Of a stretch of DNA of 64,000 bases, positions 24,058 to 35,553 are shown piece by piece (within the stretch, counting starts at the first letter, position 1; each line of letters begins with the position of its first letter). Source of the stretch: Epiperipatus broadwayi (Eukaryota > Onychophora > Udeonychophora > Euonychophora > Peripatidae); NCBI GenBank assembly GCA_028023455.1, contig JAQFVV010006246.1:4664363-4728362 (forward strand), written 5' to 3'. Made by a program: the position numbers and the translations under genes. Below the pieces are notes generated by a model that saw only the letters and a program-made list of their open reading frames with translations, was not told the origin of the DNA and made no database searches.

Positions 24058-24545
24058 TTGAGTTTTTTAAGATTAGCGCTTATTATTTCAATAAAAAAAA
24101 CTTTTCTTAGAAAAACAGATTTCTACTCTGTTTTTCTATATTGACATTATGAGATAATTAATTTGTTTTCCCAAATTTTCAAGCATCTGCTAAAATAAAA
24201 ATAACAACACTTGTTTATTAATCACTCCATGAAAATAGAGAGGGGAAAATAAAAAAAAGGAGCGAATATACTTGTGAATGTGAGAAATTATTGGCATATC
24301 ATTTTAAACATATAAAATATAAAACATAATAATAAGAGTTGTAAAGTTTGTTGCCGCATGAAAGTGAAAGAAAATATTATACTTATTTAGTAGAGGCTCA
24401 ATAAGAAGATAAAAATTCAAGAAGGTTATATAGAGTTAAGTATATTCTAATATGAGGTAAGTAAATTACAAATTATTTAAATGAAATATTTAATTTCTGG
24501 TCAAAGGACCAGCTGATAGAATGACATTTTAAATTACAGACAGGG
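24058..24545. other. Intron 4 sequence, nothing recognised
   Basis: AT-rich sequence past the 5' edge of the minus-strand Gypsy RT fragment. No motif or termini seen. Confidence 0.5.
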
Positions 24546-25068
24546 TTATAATCTATAATATTAATAAGCCAATAAGCTGATACACATGTGCTTTGCAGAT
24601 GTCATTATATAAATGAATATTCCCACTTTTTCAAACCCAAGATAAAGTCTTTAAGAAAATATACAATGAATCCACCTATATTTTCGACCCAACCAGTATA
24701 TGTATGGGCAAATCTGACGTGTTTGAAATGAAGAGCGTGAAGTTATTAATTGATCACTTTAAATTACTTTTCTACATCATAAATGAATGACGCCAATGAA
24801 ATTTCTAGAATTTACGATACGTCATTTTTATAATTAAACATATGTAAAGAAGACATTTTTTTATAGCGCAATGTTTTTGTTTATAATCTATAATATTAAT
24901 AAGCCAATAAGCTGATACACATGCGCTTTGCAGATGTCACTATATAAATGAATACTCCCACTTTTTCAAATCCAAGATAAAGTCTTTAAGAAAATATAGA
25001 ATGAATCCACCTATATTTTCGACCCAACCAGTATATGTATGGGCAAATCTGAAGTGTTTGAAATGAAG
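24546..25068. repeat. 188-bp direct duplication with 147-bp spacer
   Basis: Copy one is 24546-24733 and copy two 24881-25068, offset by exactly 335 bp and differing at only a few bases. Both start TTATAATCTATAATATTA and end GTTTGAAATGAAG. Internal words resemble the MITE-like repeats at 49463 and 57011 (GCTGATAC, ATGCGCTTT, AAATGAATAC), so the unit may be a member of that family. Confidence 0.85.
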
Positions 25069-27215
25069 AAATATTTACGGGAAGGCTGAACTTAAGAATT
25101 TAAATATTAGGCAGAGGCTTGGGTTCTTTACCTTGGTAATTAGTAGCAGTTCTAAGGTGATTGCAGCATCCATTGGCATTGGTAAACTAGATCTAGTTGT
25201 ATTCATTCATTCAGGCAGGTAGCATTTCCATTATTCAATTTTTAAAGACATTAAAGTTCATGGGTATCTGGATCCTGGGTGATGAGTGTGGGAAAGAGTT
25301 CATGTTGAACGGCGAGAAAAGTGAAATTTTCCACTACTCATGACACATTGAATTGCTATAATGATGAGCGTGGATTTTACTTACCATTGCTATTTTATAA
25401 TTACAAGTTTTCCTTGGGATTCAAATCTAGCAGTATTTATACTATTTTCAGGTTATCTTAGAATGCACTTCAGTTTCTAGACTTGGGGCACTTTATGCAC
25501 TTAGCGGACCTGGAATTTGCTGACTGGATGCACCTTTTGTTCATATGTGTTTTAAAAACAATGCAATCCTGTTAAAATTTCTTGAATGGTTGTTTTAAAA
25601 CAAATTTGCAATGGGTAAAATATCCATTAATGGGTCTTTTATTATTCTATAAAATTATCATATGTTTTTAGATGGACTAATGGGTTTCCGATAAATTGTC
25701 TTAATTGCATTTGAGAATATTCTACAGGATTGCATGAGCTTTTTGCCATCATGATTAAAATAAATAATAAATTATAAATATAATTTTAAAAATACACATT
25801 AATATAATATAGTTTGCTTTTATACATATTTTAAAAGTAATCTCCCCTCATCTATAATATGTACACATCCATTACACATGTATACAAATTAAACTAATAT
25901 AAATATTTAATTATTGGAAATGTTTTTTATTAATATATACATATGTATCTACGCCAATAGTTATTTGACATATTAAAGCAAAATATATATATATATTAAT
26001 AGCTACATATATATACGTAAGGATGGGGTTTGAATATGTTTGGTGGTGGGAGATTTTGAGTGGGTTGTGAGGCACAATCTGACTTCAGATTGACCTCAAT
26101 ATATATATATATTAGAAAGGCAGATCTATCAGTGAAAGAAAACTGCATGGTCAAACAAAAACAGGAGGTGAGAATTGGAATAATATTTGATTTGCAATAA
26201 TTTATTCTTTTAATCATACATATATTATCTGTTTGCATTTATTATTTTAGTAGGGTATCAAATGTAATATTTTTTCAAAACTTTCTTTCAATGATTTTTT
26301 TTATTTTGTTTATACTTGCTCATTTTTGTATTAATTGTATTGGTCATATCTTCATTTACATAACATTTTTTTTATGTTTGCTTGTTTTATTACCTAATAG
26401 TTGAAATTTGAATGTTTTTTAAATTCATATACATAGGGAATTCTGTAAATATAATTCTATTATTTAAAAAAAAAAATTCTAATGTCGGAAATCCTTTAAT
26501 ATTTTATATATGTTTGTATTTTCAACATTTTTATTTTGTAAAAAAAAACTCCACATATGTGTGTGTGTGTTGTATATAATTAAGAGAAGTAAATCACTCC
26601 CTTCAAACTATAACTAAGTAACTTTATGTTAACAAAGTATCAAGATTAGAATGGGTTCAAATATTCAGCATTTAAGGAAATTATCCACATGAAAATATTG
26701 AATTATTAATTATTAAACTAATAATCAACTATATAAGGTTAGAAATAATTTTACTTTTAACAATCTTATTAAAAAACAATAGAAATTAATATATGTAAAT
26801 ATGAAATTAGTATAGTTAATTGTATATGGAATTAAGAAAAGTAACCACTCTTTTCTCAAGATATGTTGAGTGAGTAGGTCTCAATTGAGATGAAAGCTGC
26901 CTAGATAATATTACTGTGGACAAATAAATTATATTGAATATTTGACCATTATAGTTACCTTTTTATTGCCTGATGGAGAGCAGGTTATTCCTCTTCTTCA
27001 CATATACATTTAGCTATTCCAATTTTAAGTTTACATATTTATTTCATTCTAAATTTCCACTAGTATTGGTAAGGGTAAGTATAAGGGAATCCATTATACT
27101 TTATATACATAGCCTTAAGGAGAGTAGTTTACTTTTTAGTTATATATATATATAAAGCTATGCTGATTTCATGTTTACCCATATATATGTGTGAATATTA
27201 TATTGTAATTTTCAG
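25069..27215. other. Rest of intron 4
   Basis: No supported gene. There are TA-rich microsatellites near 25985 and 26100, and a TGTGTGTG run near 26560. It ends in a TTTTCAG acceptor at 27215. Confidence 0.6.
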
Positions 27216-27441
27216 ATAAATTTTACTGACTTTGAATTGGAATCTTCTCCAAACTGTACTAAAGATAGAGTTATTTTACAAAATGGCCGTCTATTAAATT
27301 CCCCCATCATAGGAGAATATTGTGGCAACACAGGTCCTGCATCTCTATATTCACAAGGTCCTTATCTTATGGTCAGTTTTTATTCTGATGATTCAGGATT
27401 TGGAAAAGGGTTTCAAGCCACATTTTTTTCAGATTCTTTAG
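27216..27441 (+). CDS. CUB exon 5 (second half of CUB C)
   Basis: The 226-nt exon enters in phase 0 and leaves in phase 1. It begins INFTDFELESSPNCTKD, with the Glu and Asp ligand positions and the third Cys, then GEYCGN (fourth Cys) and VSFYSDDSGFGKGFQATF. It is longer than other second-half exons because the split in CUB C is earlier. The donor is GTATTG, weaker than most in this gene. Confidence 0.92.
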
Positions 27442-27656
27442 GTATTGTACATAGATTTAGAATCTTTATAATTTTTTCTCATTCACCAATACATTTAGTT
27501 ACAAACCTACATGTTATTATCTAATGATACTTTATCATACTTTATGTTCTATTTTTAAAAAAATATTTTACAGAGATTTTATTTTTATTTTGTTTGGATT
27601 AGTTTAATTTACATATATATATTTCCAAGGCTTATATTCTCATTTTGGTTAATTAG
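27442..27656. other. Intron 5, phase 1, 215 nt
   Basis: Shortest intron of the gene, between CUB C and CUB D. It is free of recognisable mobile elements. Confidence 0.8.
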
Positions 27657-27841
27657 GTTGTGGAGGAGTTTTCCATTCAAACACTGGTAGAATATCTAGT
27701 CCCAATTATCCAAATCAGTATCCAGATGTAACAGAATGTATATGGGATATCCAAACATCTCCAAATTACCACTTTGAGCTAAAGTTTGTTAATAGATTTG
27801 ATGTGCAAAAAAGTGATTCCTGTAGCAAAGATTATGTTGAG
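27657..27841 (+). CDS. CUB exon 6 (first half of CUB D)
   Basis: The 185-nt exon enters in phase 1 and leaves in phase 0. It opens GCGGVFHSNTGRISSPNYPNQYP, the standard CUB start, has CIW as second Cys motif, then FDVQKSDSCSKDYVE. The Glu expected before the third Cys is not in its usual place, so calcium binding by this CUB is less certain. A TA microsatellite starts a few bases after the GTAAAC donor. Confidence 0.92.
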
Positions 27842-27846
27842 GTAAA

Positions 27847-27847
<1 letters not shown>

Positions 27848-27896
<49 letters not shown>
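27848..27896. repeat. (TA)n microsatellite next to a splice donor
   Basis: About 24 TA units run almost unbroken, beginning about 7 nt after the exon 6 donor. Length is likely polymorphic. Confidence 0.95.
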
Positions 27897-27899
<3 letters not shown>

Positions 27900-30834
27900 A
27901 TGTAAAATATAGTACCCGTTATAAAATGATTGGCCTATATAATAAATATTGGTAAAAAGGATAAGAGGATCTGTTATCTTTTCAAAAGATTCTATCTTGT
28001 GCTTTGGGTTGAGAGTATTTTATATGCTCAATAAATTAGTATTGAGTTGTTAATCTAATTATATATATTCTAACCTTGCCATGCTTCATTCTCACTTCCA
28101 GATAGTAAGTAAAACAGGTTCTAGCTCAGTTAATAATTAATAAATAAAATATTCAGCATTAAAATTAAATATTTCACTAGCTCAAATTTAAAATACGAAT
28201 AAGGTTCATTTTATAAAATAAATTGAATAAATATTTAATATTTTCATGAGACTTGGAAGTGAAAACACAGGTGACAAGATAGATTACATTGAGCCAGCAT
28301 CCTACAAGATATTACCTCAATGGCATAAGAACACTATTCCTTCCTATTACTATTTCAAATAAATAAACTTATAGTATTTTTACGACTTTAAATAATTCTT
28401 ACTCATTAAGATTAAACTGATAATTAAATCTTAATCTTCTATTTATAATAATCTAGCTCAATAAAATCTCAGGTTCATGAAATTTACTTTAAGTTAATTA
28501 AAATTACGATAGTAAAATATGAAAAGGGATTTTATGTCATAATCTACTACACTAAACTAATAATAATAAAGTAATAGTAATATTCTTCATTGTATAACTA
28601 ACTCTGTATATCCTTTCTTATACTATAACTTTATTACCATAATAAAACAATAAAATAATTTAATATAATCTTTTATCTTCATGTAATAATATAATAAATA
28701 CGTGGTAGCACTTGATAATCTGACAAATAAAAGTGTGTGGCAATTGATAGCATATAATCCAATGTATTATTATGATAACTAACTTATGACCATAAGATAA
28801 TGTAAATATGATTACTTAATAAATAATCCAATTCTTAAAATAATTCTTTATTTCTGTGCAAAAATATTGGGTTTATTTTTATTAACTCTGTGTTCAACTT
28901 CATGAAGATAGAAAAAATAACAAACCAACACACAAATTTTGAGGAAAAACAAAATTTTAATAAAGTTTATTATAACATTAACAACATAACAATTTATTTA
29001 CAATATGTACATTTTAAACATCTGAAAGGTTGGTACCATTATACATTCTTTATATTCGAACCTCATTAAGTCTTTATTCTGACGTAAATAAAAATAATAA
29101 ATAAAAAAAATGATACAATATTATTAATCCCTGTTTGATCAATCTTATATAAAATAATTTGTACTTATGCTTACTCAAAATATATTTTACATCCTTTGGC
29201 TAATATTCATTCAGTATGCTTCTTTTGTAAAAAATTTTTATAGAAAACATAATACGGATAAATATAAAATAATACTAATCGAAAACATTGATATTCTCTT
29301 TCTACTAGACAATTTCACTTTAGCAATATTATCGATATTATGTAAAATATCTATTGATAATTTATCTCTAAATTATGGATATTATTGTTCATCACATTGG
29401 ATTTATCAACTATAATACATTCCATTATAACAATATTATACTACTATAGAATTATAATTACTAATACATTTTCTATTATTGAATAAATATAAATTGTACC
29501 TAACTTATTGTGTAGATTGTTTTTACTTTATAGAATTATATTAAAAATATGCAGTATTTTTTTCTTTAAAATTGAAATAAATATTTTAATATTATTTAAT
29601 ATTTCAAAAAAAAAAAAACTTTGCTTTACATATTTATTCTTAAGATCTTATATTTATTTTCCAAAAATAAATATAACTTTATAACATATTTTATGATTCT
29701 TTCATTTGAAGTCCATTGGATTTCCAATTCCAATTCATACAAATTCTATTTCTTCATACACATAAATGAACTCATCTCATTCCAAACAATTGAATATCTT
29801 TTATTCTAAATCATCTATTATTTTCTTTTAAATATACTATACTGTGCGATGTAGCTACTTTTTGAAAAATAGATAGCGAATAGATTTATAGAGTATAACA
29901 CATAACTCATACCGAAATATACATCATGGCACAGTGTAATTATAAAACTAGAGGGAAGACCATTTCCTGTCTAATATCCTCAATTACTATAAATGATGTC
30001 AAGCTATTCATTCAGCTTTATTGATCATCAATGCTCCAAGAAAATAAACACTGTCCATATAAGCATACAATTGCAGGGCTATGTTAACTGCATTGCACCT
30101 TCACAAATATTATGAATTACTATTCATATCCCAAATATCCTAACTTAATAATCTCCTGGATTCATGTTTATTATATTACTAATACCAGGTCACTATGCTA
30201 TTCTTATTTCCTAAAGATCTACCAGGTTTTACATCGACAAATTTACTAGCTTGCATATTCGAATAATAAATAAGATTCAACTGTAATTAGAGCAATCTTA
30301 CTAAACCATAAGAACAGTTTACTTTACTTTAGTATTCTAAACTAAACACATAATATTTTGATCATCCAGTAATATGAAAGTTCTTTAAAAAAATCATATA
30401 AATATTTACTATCATGTTGAGTTATATTATCATTATAAAATCATAGTATGCATATTCCAAAATAACTCCTGATCTTACAATGTTTTAAAATATGTTGTAT
30501 AATGCATATTTAACATTCATACATCATACCTTGTTACATAAGCAATCTATAAAAAGAAAAAAAATAATAAATATCAATAATTCATTAATTGTTACCAAGT
30601 GACATTAGATCATCTGTATCACTTTTGCAGTCTTCTTTTCTCCAACTAAATATAACATCTTATACATAAAATACACATTCATGCTTCTATTTAAAATATT
30701 CTAAATTAAGTTATTAAATATTATACTATAGGATTCTATACCATAAATAATTAATATTCATGTTCCTATACTTATTAATCAAAAATTTACATTTTAAAAT
30801 AAAAAATAAATCAAAAAACATATTTATGTAGACT
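27897..30834. other. Intron 6, first part: AT-rich, no gene
   Basis: About 2.9 kb of very AT-rich sequence. Short open frames (for example 29167-29415) have simple Phe/Ile/Lys/Asn-rich composition and no domain. Slightly richer patches near 28260 and 29030 are unassigned. Confidence 0.5.
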
Positions 30835-31470
30835 AAAGTAATGTTTAATGGATTTTCTCAAAATATGAAAATAAAAATCGATTATGCTAAGTTGGAAGAA
30901 GTTAACAGTTACAAATATCTTGGTCAGATTATTAATACAGATGGAAACATAATGGATGAAATTAATCGTAGAATTAAACTTCGTTGGAGTATTTTTGGTA
31001 GAAATAACTTGATATTAAAAGGAAATATGCCTATGTGTTTGAAAAGGAAGGTTTTTAACAAATGTGTTTTACCAGTTCTTATGGATCTGAGACTTGGACA
31101 CTGAATAGAGAAGCAATACAGAGACTTCAGACCACTCAAAGAAGTATGGAAAGATGCATATTGGGAGTAACAAGAAGAGATCGAAAACGCAATATTCGGG
31201 TTAGATAACAAACAGGTGTTACTAACATCATTGAAAAAATTAAAAGACAAGTGGAGTTGGGCTGGACATATTGCTAGAAGAGATGAAATTAGACGGACAA
31301 TTGAAATGTTAAACTGGATTCCAAGAGATTGTAAAAGACCCAGAAAGAAACCACATGTGAGTTGGATGAAATAAGAAAGTGTGCAGAGGTGATGTGGAGA
31401 AGAGAAGCTAAAGATCGAAGATGGATTGAGCTTGGAGAGACCTTCATTCTACAATGCATTATGGAATAGT
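30835..31470 (+). mobile_element. RTE 3' fragment
   Basis: The frame starting at 30841 gives MFNGFSQNMKIKIDYAKLEE, YKYLGQIINTDG and MCLKRKVFNKCVLPVL, the segment after the RT fingers/palm in the RTE family seen at 14165-17240. Nucleotide identity with that copy continues through to GACCTTCATTCTACAATGC. It is 5'-truncated, as is normal for LINEs, and frameshifted. Confidence 0.85.
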
Positions 31471-31539
31471 CTTAAATTACAATAGTAATAATCTTAAGTA
31501 AGACCTAGTACATTCAGTTAAAAAACCTATTGAAGCATA

Positions 31540-32511
31540 TAGACATTTTTTTAATATTATTTCTACCAAAAGCATTTCATCCAAGTTCAATACTATGATT
31601 AACTTCATCTCTGATGTTTCCATATGTATTAAGAAAATGATCAAACTCTTTATAGTTCTTAACTTTATCTAATTCATGTCTAACAATCTTTATCCTCTAA
31701 GAAAATGTATTGAACATTACTTTAGACTGTATTTTTTTTTTAAGGGTCATAGCATCGGCCGGGATGCGAACCCGCAACCTGGGCAACTGCCTGCAAGTGC
31801 AAGGCAGTCGCGCTTTTAGACCTCCTTCCTTTATCCATTTATCTGATAAAATTTTTTCAGGTTGTGAAGCATTATTTGCAAAATCTTCATGACTTAAATA
31901 ATGCTTAGCTTTTCCATAAATATTTCTTATAAAGCTGTGGTAAAAAGTTTTGGGGATATGGAATTGTCCTGTTGTTCATCTTGATGCTAATCTTATTAAT
32001 ATCATCATGTAATCTAATCAATGTTGCGACATTTGGTAAATATTCTTTAAAATATAATAATCCCAAATCCATATCTTGGTAATTCAGTAACTTTAATCAC
32101 TCAAGAAATATTTATAAAATCAAATGCTTTTTTATAATCTATAAATCTGAAGCATAATTGTAATTCAAATTCATTGAATCTGCCTATATCTTCTTTCAGT
32201 ACTTGCGAATGTGACTATGACCATTTTCAGTTCCAGATTATTTTTTGTTTAGTTGGTTTGAACCCAAAGATTAGTGTAGGTGAATAGTAATTATTTTGGT
32301 AAAGATTTTGCAAAGAACAATAATTTTTTAATCATTTGATATATCTTTATCATTTAGGCATTTATATACAATTTTACCAATAATTTTTTTATTTCTTTAA
32401 CTACTTTCTTTAAAGCATCAATTATAATTCCATCATTTCCTTGAACTTTTCCTTTCATCATAAGTTGTATTAACTGTGGACAATTTTCTTGTGTATTACT
32501 ATATAATTTTT
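31540..32511 (-). mobile_element. RTE fragment, inverted relative to its neighbour
   Basis: The minus strand holds RT-region pieces: a segment equal to GNDGIIID...LVKLY near 32350-32440, the YEKAFDS region near 32130, the GDSISPKL-like region near 31950, and the post-RT region near 31545. Stops are frequent. It lies tail to tail with the + strand fragment at 30835-31470 and is interrupted by a tRNA-like insert at about 31735. Confidence 0.75.
31730..31832 (-). repeat. tRNA-like SINE or tRNA retropseudogene fragment
   Basis: Read on the minus strand: GCGACTGCCTTGCACTTGC, then GGGTTCGCATCCCGGCC, a good B-box and T-arm, then GATGCTATGACCC and an A-run. The A-run after the tRNA-like part suggests retroposition. 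The 5' acceptor half is missing, so it is not a working tRNA. It is inserted in the minus-strand RTE fragment and stands out as GC-rich. Confidence 0.6.
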
Positions 32512-33163
32512 TTAATATTCACAAAAATGTTCCGAGTATTTACACAGAAAAGATCGTCTTTATGTGTTTTAAATTTAGTTTTTATTCATGCTTAACATGC
32601 TTTTAATATATAACATTTCGCAATCATAACAATTTCATTTCTTTAGTGTTCAATGTCTATATGTATATTTAATAAATATTTTATTATTTAAAATCAGTCA
32701 AGTTTGTTTAATATTCAAAGAGCCCACTTCTAGAAGATGCTTAGTCTTTTTTGTTTATAGAGAATTGATTTTTAGCTATTGCCCAAGCTTCTTTATTTTC
32801 ATTGTTTATCTTCAGTTTTACTGCATACAATTCCAGCTCTAAATAAATCAAATTTATAGTGAGAATATTTTTCAGGGTCTATAAATATTGGGTCTGTAGC
32901 TAAAGATCAATTCTCTATAAACAAAACAGACACAAGCATCCCCCTCTCGAAAAAGTGGATTCTTTGAATATAAAACATTTAAATAATTTTAAATATTAAA
33001 ATATATCAAGTATACATATAGACTTTGAACACTTGAAGAAGTGAAAGTGCATGATTATATGTTATATATCAAAAGCATGCTAAGCATAAATAAAAGCTAA
33101 ATTTCAAATATATAGACTTTTTTCTGCATCAATGTCCAGAACATTTATGTGAATATTACAATT
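32512..33163. mobile_element. Fold-back element with about 260-bp inverted arms
   Basis: The left arm (about 32512-32775) and the right arm (about 32897-33163) are diverged reverse complements. Shared landmarks are AATATTCACA at the outside, TATGCTTA(A/G)CATGCTTTT, GTCTATATGTATA, and TTTGTTTATAGAGAATTGAT near the centre. The central 120 bp are unique. No open frame. Flanking duplications were not resolved because both edges are AT-rich. The left edge abuts an RTE fragment. Confidence 0.75.
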
Positions 33164-35235
33164 ATCTGGAAAAGAAAAAAATTGTTGGTATTGATTTATA
33201 TAATTTTTTTATAAAACTCTTCACACATTTCATGATGTCATCTCTTGTTAATCATTAAATTAATTCAAGTTCTAGGTAATATAGTATTGTAAAATTTAGC
33301 GAATTATGTGCCTAAAATTATAGTAATTATACTTAAGTTATCAGTCAAAAAAAATAGTGAATATTTTTGAACGTGGGATAACACACTTTGGTATGTGTAT
33401 GTGAACCCCACTACTTATCAGTTCTTGTGATCTCTGACTGTTCTACCACATTCTTTTCAGTTAAAGTATGAGAAAGTTATAGAACTATTAAATGCTTATT
33501 TAAACTAAAGCCCTAATTATAACACTAAAATTTCAATTTGTATTATCAAAAGGAGGATAAAAAAGTAATTGATTAAGCAGGTGAGCTCCAAAGAATGACT
33601 TTGTCCTGCAATTTTTAGATGTGTTTTAGATGTTTTCTTAGGGAAAAGTTGCTAATAGACCTCACTATCTGTCTCTGAGAAGATATGACTAACTTTACTT
33701 AAAAGAAACACAAGAACCAGTCAATAAATATGACTTGACAGAAACAAAGTCAAAGAAATAAATGTCTATTTAGTTGTAACTATAACAAACAATACCCAAA
33801 GACACAGCCATCAAATAGACAAAAAAACTTACTATTGTTATAAAAACTCTTAGACTATGATCAAAAGCATCGTAATTTTAAGATGCAAGGTGATATTAAT
33901 AGCATTTCTATAATAATGTAGATTAGCACTGGTTGTGCTTTTTCATTATTTTAAAAAAAAAACTGTTGGCCAAAAGTAAATCAAAAAACAAAAAGGACAA
34001 ATTAATTGAGCATTTGGTCAAACAGAAATGCCAGTTCAGAAACATCCTAAATGCATATAATAGTTACTGTTAACATGTCAGCAATACAACAACTTACTGA
34101 GTCATAAGTAATTCAATCTCATGGTATATTTTTTAATTGGTGTGAATCAAATCTTTATTGAAATTGCAAATATTGAGAAAAAAGTATTTCAAATTATTTG
34201 AGGTGATAGGGCTGTAGTACCTATTATTAAAAAGGTAGGAGAAAGATATATTTTCAAAGCATATTGTACAGTAAGGTTTCTGAGGCTTATTGCCTTCAAA
34301 TGAATAGATTATCTTTATTTAGAAGGAATTAAGATATTTCCAAAAATTGTCCTCAGGCATGCATATCTCCTTTCACCCATTGATGATGAAACCCCAAAAT
34401 ACTAATATTACATCCAAAGAACAAATCTTGGAAATCAATAAGACTACTGTGAAATTATTTTATCTCATCCAAAGTCAGTGCTGGCATGTATTACTGCATC
34501 TGTAACTGTCGGAACCGTTTTAGTTCACCATATAAGATCCTTCAATCACGTTTAAATTTCACACTGACATTTGTGGAAGGTCATTCGTATAACAAATGGA
34601 TCACTTACTCTTACCAATGATATTAATGCTGAAACAAGTCTCACATCTAATTCTGCATAGTTTAATTTTTTTAATGCATGTGATTTTAAAATGGAGCTTG
34701 TTTAAGGAAAAAAAAATCTATGTTAATGCACCAAGTTAATTTCCTGATAGATCTGAAAGAATTGGAAAACAATTATTTATCAAGATTAATTTAGAAAAAG
34801 CAATCATTAAATAGTAAAAGGATAGTGCATTCATTGGTGAATGATTTAGATTATCGACTTCTGAACAAATATACACGCTCAATATAGCATTTTATCAAGC
34901 CAAGAAATGTATCTAAAATCTTTCATGAAGGCTTGAGCTAATATTGTGAATCCTTTCAGAGATCATAAAGAAATTCTAAGCATGTTGCATAATGCAGAAT
35001 CTGCCAATGCTGGAAATGTTAATTAGAAAATTGAACATACAAGTAAATAACAGATGACTGGAGCATGTTTATCCAAAATGTTGTCAATCCAGAACACATA
35101 TCAATTATTCACTAAAAAATCACCAGTTGAAATTTGAAATAAATTGCACATTAAGAACTAAATTATTTAATCCTAGACTCATGCATACATTAAAGAATAT
35201 GAATGAGCAAATAATAGCTACTTCAAAATAGGGCA
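33164..35235. other. Intron 6, unassigned sequence before the Gypsy
   Basis: Less AT-skewed than its surroundings from about 33570 to 35200. It may be a decayed coding transposon: short fragments such as EGIKIFPKIVLRHAYL appear near 34320, but frames are broken throughout and no family is recognisable. Confidence 0.35.
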
Positions 35236-35240
35236 AAAAG

Positions 35241-35432
35241 TGTAGTGTATTCGTGGTGACGTCACAGTTACTGCAGAATGATTATTATCGCAATTGCGAG
35301 ACTACGGAGGGAAGCCATGTTAGCACGGTGATTATGCTTCCCTAGTATTTATAAGCATTATGTATAGTAATAGTAATAAATGATTAACTAGTAAAGTGTT
35401 GTTGTGTTTATTTGTATTCGTGATACACAACA
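35241..35432 (+). repeat. Gypsy 5' LTR
   Basis: Starts TGTAGTGTATTCGTGG and ends GATACACAACA. It contains TGACGTCA (a CRE-like palindrome) near 35258, a TATTTATAAG motif near 35347 and AATAAATGA near 35377, a plausible poly(A) signal. It differs from the 3' LTR at two sites: CG here versus CA at about 35253, and AATTG versus AACTG at about 35295. Confidence 0.97.
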
Positions 35433-35434
35433 CT

Positions 35435-35452
35435 TTGGCGACGAGGATGGGA
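35435..35452 (+). other. Primer-binding site
   Basis: TGGCGACGAGGATGGGAT begins two or three bases after the 5' LTR. The TGG start and position are those of a minus-strand primer site complementary to a tRNA 3' CCA end. I did not identify the tRNA. Confidence 0.8.
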
Positions 35453-35553
35453 TGCCGCTAGCTGCATTATTTTCTTTACCTTGGGATTACGGCAAGAAAC
35501 TACAGAAATACTTTTCTTCGTGAAGACGTTCAACAAGGCGTTAATGCTCAAGG

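Noticed and set aside
27848-27896. Regular repeat suggesting a CRISPR-like array
   Set aside because: Simple TA microsatellite without spacers.
29167-29809. Short + strand frames of 62-82 codons
   Set aside because: AT-driven Phe/Ile/Lys/Tyr/Asn-rich peptides without motif; chance.
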